A stretch of 7,887 bases of DNA, from NCBI GenBank assembly GCA_964591665.1, contig CAZQCV010000024.1:1-7887 (forward strand), read 5' to 3'. The translations under genes were made by a program, and so were the position numbers. Shown piece by piece: positions 1 to 3,917 of this stretch. Every line of letters starts with the position of its first letter. The stretch's first letter is position 1. The notes beneath the pieces are model-generated. The model was not told where the DNA came from. It worked only from the letters and a program-made list of their open reading frames with translations, and did not search any database. The DNA comes from CAZQCV01 sp964591665 (lineage in GTDB: Bacteria; Patescibacteriota; Minisyncoccia; Phycocordibacterales; UBA9973).

Positions 1-1
1 G

Positions 2-83
2 TGCCCAGGAAAGGACTTGAACCTTCACATCTTGCGATACTAGTTCCTAAGACTAGTGCGTCTACCAATTTCGCCACCTGGGC
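2..83 (-). tRNA. tRNA-Leu (anticodon UAG)
   Basis: Reading the minus strand, a 7-bp acceptor stem (GCCCAGG with CCTGGGC) closes a class II tRNA. The D-arm contains TTGGTAGACGC, the anticodon stem CTAGT/ACTAG holds the loop CTTAGGA, and a long variable arm (ATC-GCAA-GAT) precedes a T-arm with the loop TTCAAGT. The anticodon UAG is the complement of positions 47-49. The long variable arm and the A discriminator (position 2) fit leucine. The window ends one base past the discriminator, so whether CCA is encoded cannot be seen. It is the last of three tRNA genes read in the same direction. Confidence 0.95.
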
Positions 84-99
84 ATATGTATGTAATTGT

Positions 100-114
100 A
101 ACCACTATGTGGTT
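100..114 (-). other. Short hairpin between the two tRNA-Leu genes
   Basis: A perfect 6-bp inverted repeat (AACCAC and GTGGTT) with a 3-nt loop lies in the 34-nt spacer between the two tRNA-Leu genes. No T-run follows it on the minus strand, so it does not look like an intrinsic terminator. It could be a processing or stability element in the tRNA precursor. The structure is seen in the sequence; the role is inferred and weak. Confidence 0.35.
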
Positions 115-117
115 GTG

Positions 118-201
118 TGCCCAGAGTGGGAATCGAACCCACACGGCATTGCTGCCTGGGGATTTTAAGTCCCCTATGTCTACCTATTCCATCATCCGGG
201 C
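118..201 (-). tRNA. tRNA-Leu (anticodon UAA)
   Basis: On the minus strand the acceptor stem GCCCGGA pairs with TCTGGGC, with one G-U pair. The anticodon stem GGGGA/TCCCC encloses the loop CTTAAAA, giving anticodon UAA (complement of positions 165-167). A long variable arm (GGC-AGCAAT-GCC) and a T-arm GTGGG/CCCAC with loop TTCGATT mark it as a class II leucine tRNA. The discriminator is A at 118. The next three bases on the minus strand are CAC, so CCA is not encoded and must be added enzymatically. It lies 23 nt downstream of tRNA-Cys and 34 nt upstream of tRNA-Leu(UAG), so one precursor transcript is likely. Confidence 0.96.
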
Positions 202-224
202 AAAGTATCTTGAAATAGACACGG

Positions 225-296
225 AGGCGTGGGCGGGAATTGAACCCGCGCATGGCGGTTTTGCAGACCGCAGCGTTACCACTTCGCCACCACGCC
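225..296 (-). tRNA. tRNA-Cys (anticodon GCA)
   Basis: The minus strand folds into a 72-nt class I tRNA: acceptor GGCGTGG/CCACGCC, D-arm containing AGTGGTAACGC, anticodon stem GCGGT/ACCGC with loop CTGCAAA (anticodon GCA, complement of 262-264), and T-arm GCGGG/CCCGC with loop TTCAATT. The discriminator is U (position 225), the usual identity base for tRNA-Cys. The following bases are CCG, so a CCA end is not encoded. It is the first gene of the Cys-Leu-Leu cluster and lies 42 nt after the rbfA stop codon, with a promoter-like sequence in that gap. Confidence 0.97.
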
Positions 297-306
297 AATA
301 CCAATC

Positions 307-335
307 ATCATACACAGAAACACACTTTAAAACAA
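307..335 (-). promoter_or_regulatory. Putative sigma70-type promoter of the tRNA Cys-Leu-Leu cluster
   Basis: On the minus strand a -35-like TTGTTT (335-330, 3/6 to consensus) and a -10-like TATGAT (312-307, 5/6) are separated by exactly 17 nt. Predicted initiation falls about 3-5 nt before the tRNA-Cys 5' end, a short leader typical of tRNA operons. It sits between the rbfA stop and the tRNA. No terminator separates rbfA from the tRNAs, so read-through from infB-rbfA could also contribute. Confidence 0.5.
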
Positions 336-338
336 GTT

Positions 339-650
339 TTATTTTATTTTATCAAGTGCTTGACGATTCTTTTCTCCGTAGTCAAGTGCTATGTCAATGA
401 AGGGGATACGTCCGATACTAGTATGCTTCTTTATGTATTCTTTCAATTCTTTTCGTTGTCGTTTCAAAAAATTTAGAGCTTCTATTTCTTGAGCTTCAGG
501 AAGTACGGATACATACACTACTAATTGTGACCCATCAGGAAGTAGTTCTACTCGTGTCACAGAGATAAGACTGGTTCTATTTGACTGTGTTTCAAGAAAT
601 GTTGCAGCAAGTCTTCTGAGTACTTCTTGACGTTTAATACTTGTTTCCAT
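339..650 (-). CDS. rbfA: Ribosome-binding factor A (30S maturation factor)
   Basis: RbfA is a small KH-fold protein that binds the immature 30S subunit near 16S rRNA helix 1 and helps late maturation. The 103-residue product has the family pattern: an N-terminal helix (METSIKRQEVLRRLAATFLE), a strand region LISVTRVELLPDG, the strand VVYVSVLPE, a helix LKRQRKELKEYIKKHT, and a C-terminal segment around IPFIDIALDYGEK that aligns with the family's PELxFxxDxSxExG stretch. It is shorter than E. coli RbfA (133 residues), mostly by lacking a C-terminal tail. Its ATG lies one base after the infB TAA (TAATATG) with no Shine-Dalgarno, so translation probably depends on termination-reinitiation. The infB-rbfA order is the classical bacterial one, which strongly supports the call. 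The family assignment rests on pattern and context, not on a search. Confidence 0.88.
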   Translation of the reverse strand: METSIKRQEVLRRLAATFLETQSNRTSLISVTRVELLPDGSQLVVYVSVLPEAQEIEALNFLKRQRKELKEYIKKHTSIGRIPFIDIALDYGEKNRQALDKIK

Positions 651-651
651 A

Positions 652-2133
652 TTAGTCAGTTACTACTTTAAATGTTTCTAAAATATCACCAGCGGCAATT
701 TCTGTTTTTGATTCTATTTGCATACCGAATTCAAGCGGTGCTTCTATAGATTTTACTTTGAGTTTATTGTGCTGGATCTCTAAAATTTTTGCTTTACCGA
801 TTTCATTTTCTCGTCTCATGATACGTACAGGACTATCTGCCAATACCGTGCCCTCAATAACTTTGCCGCCAATGACTTGCTTGTCTTTTGTTTGGCTAAA
901 GACTTTTATAATTTTCACTTGCCCGGTAACGACAAGAGTCTCTTTACGAGGACGGCGTTCATCGACGATTTCTTTTAGGTAATCACTTATTTTGTAAATA
1001 ATAGTGAATGTCTCAATTGGGATTTGGTATTGTTCATTTAAATCACGTGCCTTACTTTCTACTTTTACATTGAATCCAATAATGATGCTCTGTTTATCGC
1101 TTCCCGCAAGACGGATATCATTTTCTCCGATAGCGCCAACCCCTCGTTCGATAACTTTAAATTTTAGTTGTTCTTGTTCTAGTTTTTTTATTTCTTTCTC
1201 AACAGCTTCTCCTGTTCCAGCAACATCAGTCTTGATAATAATTGGAATTACTACCGTCTCATCGCTATATACTTCATGCATTGCGTACTTAGAGAGTGCA
1301 AGTTCTCCTTCTTTTTGTGCTTCTTCGGCTTCTTTTTTTGAGTCAAATGCTCTAAACATCGTACCTACTTGAGGTAATGTATCAAAACCAACCAGCCGTA
1401 CAGGCGCACTAGGGGTAAGGGTATCAACCGCTTTATTTTGGAAATTTTCCATAATACGGGTATTTACTTTTGCATTACCTGCAACTACCCACATACCTTT
1501 TTTTAGGGTACCGTCTTTGAGCACAAGTGTTGCAGTTGTTCCTCGCTTCGCATCAAGATGTGCTTCGATGACAATACCTTGAGCTGGACGTGTTGTGTCC
1601 ATAGTGAACTCGTGCATATCGGCAACAAGGAGAATCATGCTCAGTAGTTCATCAATACCCGTTCCCATTTTTGCAGAAATAAGTACATATGGTACGTCTC
1701 CACCTTGACCCTCAAGGTAGATTTCATTTTCTGCAAGATCCATTTTTGTTTTTTCTGGGTTGGCTCCTGGTCTATCAATTTTGTTAATAGCGACGATGAA
1801 GGGAATACCACTGTCTTTGATCGTTTTATAAGCTTCAATGGTTTGTGCTTTTACACTGTCTTCTGCAGAGACAACAAGAATAGCAATATCTCCGATGTCG
1901 GCACCGCGTTCGCGCATTTTAGAAAAAGCCTCATGTCCCGGTGTATCAATAAATGTAATACGACGTGTTTCGCCGGTCTCATCTTTGTGGTTAACTTCAT
2001 ATGCAGAAAGATGTTGCGTGATGCCACCAGCTTCACCGTCTACTACATTTGTTTTTCGAATATAATCAAGAAGCGTCGACTTGCCGTGATCGATGTGTCC
2101 CATTACTACAACTATTGGTCCTCGTTTAGTCAT
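652..2133 (-). CDS. infB: Translation initiation factor IF-2, minimal form without N-terminal domain
   Basis: IF-2 is the GTPase that brings initiator fMet-tRNA to the 30S subunit and promotes 50S joining. The GTPase motifs are clear: G1 GHIDHGKST (residues 12-20), the IF-2 signature GGITQHL (36-42), G3 DTPGHE (63-68), G4 NKID (117-120) and G5 SAK (153-155). A beta-barrel domain II (about 183-262), domain III/C1 (about 294-390, with IIIKTDVAGT, GVGAIGEND and GFNV) and a C2 barrel (about 400-493) follow. At 493 residues it is far shorter than E. coli (890) or Bacillus (about 720-740) IF-2, because the protein starts only 11 residues before G1. In C2 the usual ECG motif reads EFG (468-470) and the KRYKDD-like segment is replaced. 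The ATG overlaps the upstream DUF4446 stop (ATGA), implying translational coupling; no Shine-Dalgarno is seen. rbfA follows after 1 nt. Confidence 0.97.
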   Translation of the reverse strand: MTKRGPIVVVMGHIDHGKSTLLDYIRKTNVVDGEAGGITQHLSAYEVNHKDETGETRRITFIDTPGHEAFSKMRERGADIGDIAILVVSAEDSVKAQTIEAYKTIKDSGIPFIVAINKIDRPGANPEKTKMDLAENEIYLEGQGGDVPYVLISAKMGTGIDELLSMILLVADMHEFTMDTTRPAQGIVIEAHLDAKRGTTATLVLKDGTLKKGMWVVAGNAKVNTRIMENFQNKAVDTLTPSAPVRLVGFDTLPQVGTMFRAFDSKKEAEEAQKEGELALSKYAMHEVYSDETVVIPIIIKTDVAGTGEAVEKEIKKLEQEQLKFKVIERGVGAIGENDIRLAGSDKQSIIIGFNVKVESKARDLNEQYQIPIETFTIIYKISDYLKEIVDERRPRKETLVVTGQVKIIKVFSQTKDKQVIGGKVIEGTVLADSPVRIMRRENEIGKAKILEIQHNKLKVKSIEAPLEFGMQIESKTEIAAGDILETFKVVTD

Positions 2134-2591
2134 ACTGTTTTTTTATTTAATGCTTCTGATAATGCGATTTTTTCTTCTTCGGTAAGTTCTGTTTGGGCTT
2201 TCCCCTGAAGAACATTTTTTGCGTATACGCTCATTCGTTCACGTGCGTATAAACTTGAGAGGATAACACCGTCACCTCTGTCGTTTATGAGCGCAATGGT
2301 AAAACTGTTTTGAGCAGTGCCGTCATTAAAGGCGCTGTATCGTTTTACCACGATGTTTCTTGCACATTGACTGATCTGTTCGCTCAATACTTTTCCATGA
2401 CGTTCCTCAGCTGCAATTCTTGAATCGTGATCCTCGATTGTCTTCAACGCGTTCGTTAAGATGTTTTCTATAGAGAGATTCTTTGTTCCACGGAACAACT
2501 TCCGCAGCCTTTTTTCGGTTCGGATATTCCATATAATGACAATAATGAGTAGTATTCCTATACTACCTATAGCTGCATAGAGTGGCATCAT
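2130..2591 (-). CDS. DUF4446 family membrane-anchored protein
   Basis: The 153-residue protein has one N-terminal membrane helix (about residues 5-21, GSIGILLIIVII) followed by basic residues (RTEKRLRKLFRG), suggesting an N-out, C-in anchor. Next come a charged helical, probably coiled-coil linker (about 38-78) and a conserved C-terminal core (about 80-147). The core carries the DUF4446 pattern: VKRYSAFND, SFTIALINDRGDGVILSSLY, RE(R)MSVYAK, and TEEEKIALSEAL near the end. The molecular function of this family is unknown. It is the first gene of a unit with infB and rbfA: its TGA overlaps the infB ATG by 4 nt (2130-2133). The start is ATGATG at 2591-2586; a good promoter places the transcript start only a few bases upstream, so the mRNA is probably leaderless. 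In many bacteria nusA occupies this position before infB. Confidence 0.85.
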   Translation of the reverse strand: MMPLYAAIGSIGILLIIVIIWNIRTEKRLRKLFRGTKNLSIENILTNALKTIEDHDSRIAAEERHGKVLSEQISQCARNIVVKRYSAFNDGTAQNSFTIALINDRGDGVILSSLYARERMSVYAKNVLQGKAQTELTEEEKIALSEALNKKTV

Positions 2592-2611
2592 AACGAGATA
2601 CAGTATATACT
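2582..2611 (+). promoter_or_regulatory. Putative divergent promoter of the cysteine desulfurase gene
   Basis: On the plus strand TATACT (2606-2611) is preceded by GTGGCA (2582-2587, 4/6 to the -35 consensus) with an 18-nt spacer. Predicted initiation is near 2618, giving a leader of about 30 nt before the ATG at 2649. The -10 box overlaps the one on the other strand through the palindrome at 2602-2611, so the two promoters should compete for RNA polymerase. The -35 match is modest and overlaps the first codons of the DUF4446 gene. Confidence 0.5.
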
Positions 2612-2630
2612 ATAAAAGGTTTTTTTTCAA
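2602..2630 (-). promoter_or_regulatory. Sigma70-type promoter of the DUF4446-infB-rbfA unit
   Basis: On the minus strand, TTGAAA (2630-2625, 5/6 to the -35 consensus) and TATACT (2607-2602, 5/6 to the -10 consensus) are separated by exactly 17 nt. Predicted initiation is near 2596-2594, only about 3-5 nt before the ATG at 2591, so the transcript would be leaderless or nearly so. The -10 box lies inside the palindrome AGTATATACT (2602-2611) that also supplies the -10 box of the divergent gene. Confidence 0.7.
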
Positions 2631-2648
2631 TGTTCCTGAAAGTTCTAT

Positions 2649-3863
2649 ATGAAATTTTTCAAAAATACACAAAACAGAATATACCTTGATTATGCATCTA
2701 GTACACCTATTGATGTAAAAATATTAGAAAGATATGCAATCCTGTTGCGCGACCTATATGCAAACCCTCATGGCCTCCACAAGGAAGGAGTGTTTTCATT
2801 GGAAGCACTTGAATCTGCTCGAGCACGTATTGCGACTTGTATTAACGCCTTACCAAGAGAAATATTTTTTGTATCCAGTGCAACAGAGAGCGATAATCTT
2901 GCCTTGCTTGGTCTTGTACGGGCTGTACGGTCAAATCCAGTCTCTAAGTCTTTTAAAGATATGCATGTGCTTGTTTCCTCAATTGAACATGCTGGAGTTA
3001 TAGAAGCTGTTAAACAACTCGAGAAAGAAGGTGTTATTGTTGAATATATCCCCGTTACAGAGAAGGGTGTTATTGATCTTGATCTGTTTAAAAAAATGCT
3101 TCGACCGACAACAGTACTTGTCTCTGTAATGTTCGTTAATAATGAGATCGGTACAGTACAACCTATCGCAGAAATTACAAAGATAGTTCGCCATGCAATC
3201 AAGCACAATCGCACAACGGGACCATTTCCGTATGTGCATACTGATGCAAGCCAGGCGTGTAACTATCTCTCCCTCGATGTTCAAAAATTAGGAGTTGATT
3301 TACTTACTTTTTCAAGTGGTAAATTGTATGGACCAAAAGGTGTGGGCTTTTTGTTTAAAAAACGACATGTGTATCTTGAGCCTCTTATGTTCGGAGGGGG
3401 GCAAGAACAGGGAATACGTGCGAGCACTGAAAACGTACCTGCAATTGTAGCCGCATCTTATGCGGTTGAGTTAGCGCAATCTCTTGTTTCTAAAGAGTAT
3501 GAACGAGTTTCACATTTAAAACACATACTTATTTCTGAACTTAAAAAATGCACACCTCAAATAATCATTCACGGTGATGAAGGAGCCGAGTATAGTATCC
3601 CTGGTATTGTTAGCTTCAGTATTCCAAATGTCGACTCTGATATGATTGTTCTATATCTCGATGCGCAGGGCTTTGCGGTATCCTCAAAAAGTGCATGTCA
3701 CGCAGATCTTGATGAAGTTTCGCATGTTCTTCGAGCGATGTATGGAGATCGCGCGCTCAGTATCGGTGGCACTGTTCGTGTCAGTTTGGGACGAGCAACA
3801 ACCCAAAAAGATATAGTACTTTTTGCAATGAAACTCAAAGAGATTTTGCCAAAAGTGCAATAA
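2649..3863 (+). CDS. Cysteine desulfurase, NifS/IscS-type class V aminotransferase fold
   Basis: The enzyme uses pyridoxal phosphate to release sulfur from cysteine as a protein-bound persulfide, for Fe-S cluster assembly or tRNA thiolation; it is cytosolic. The 404 residues match the family's usual length. Visible landmarks are YLDYASSTP (12-20), SSATESDNLA (76-85), the PLP-stacking histidine in EHAGV (H114), VNNEIG (163-168), PLP-contacting D199 and Q202 in TDASQ, the PLP lysine K225 in SSGKLYGPKG, GGGQEQGIRASTEN (249-262), and the catalytic cysteine C350 in SSKSACHAD. The residue before the PLP lysine is Gly where IscS and NifS have His. No scaffold (IscU/SufU) or thiolase gene is adjacent, so the sulfur acceptor is not evident, and iscS, nifS or a tRNA-modification role cannot be distinguished. 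The ATG has no convincing Shine-Dalgarno. The gene diverges from the DUF4446-infB unit. Confidence 0.93.
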   Translation: MKFFKNTQNRIYLDYASSTPIDVKILERYAILLRDLYANPHGLHKEGVFSLEALESARARIATCINALPREIFFVSSATESDNLALLGLVRAVRSNPVSKSFKDMHVLVSSIEHAGVIEAVKQLEKEGVIVEYIPVTEKGVIDLDLFKKMLRPTTVLVSVMFVNNEIGTVQPIAEITKIVRHAIKHNRTTGPFPYVHTDASQACNYLSLDVQKLGVDLLTFSSGKLYGPKGVGFLFKKRHVYLEPLMFGGGQEQGIRASTENVPAIVAASYAVELAQSLVSKEYERVSHLKHILISELKKCTPQIIIHGDEGAEYSIPGIVSFSIPNVDSDMIVLYLDAQGFAVSSKSACHADLDEVSHVLRAMYGDRALSIGGTVRVSLGRATTQKDIVLFAMKLKEILPKVQ

Positions 3864-3882
3864 ATCAAAGATATTTTAAGAG

Positions 3883-3911
3883 ATGCAAAAATGCACATTT
3901 TGATGTATACT
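3883..3911 (+). promoter_or_regulatory. Putative promoter of the Clp ATPase gene, implying a leaderless mRNA
   Basis: TATACT (3906-3911, 5/6 to the -10 consensus) lies six bases before the ATG at 3918, so initiation at the usual distance falls on or next to the start codon. The best -35 at 17-nt spacing is ATGCAA (3883-3888), only 3/6 to consensus, so an activator or another sigma factor may matter. A 6-bp inverted repeat, AAAATG-CA-CATTTT (3888-3901), lies in the spacer and could be an operator. No CIRCE-type heat-shock operator is present. Confidence 0.5.
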
Positions 3912-3917
3912 AGTCGT

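Noticed and set aside
329..340. Palindrome AAAACAAGTTTT after rbfA as an intrinsic terminator.
   Set aside because: The stem is about five pairs with a 2-nt loop, too small for a stable hairpin, and the T-rich side is on the strand with no upstream gene. The bases fit better as part of the tRNA promoter.
56..476. Open reading frames of 60-114 codons on both strands across the tRNA cluster (56-400, 62-304 and 240-476).
   Set aside because: They run through three well-folded tRNA genes and the end of rbfA, and their translations show no family pattern.
1705..2208. A 167-codon plus-strand reading frame opposite infB and the end of the DUF4446 gene.
   Set aside because: It is antisense to the conserved GTPase domain, its composition is what an antisense reading of infB gives, and no start signal is present.
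3891..3917. Nine-residue N-terminal extension of the Clp ATPase from the ATG at 3891.
   Set aside because: This ATG lies upstream of the TATACT promoter box and inside an inverted repeat. The Clp_N domain normally starts close to the MPPFNHFT sequence encoded from 3918.
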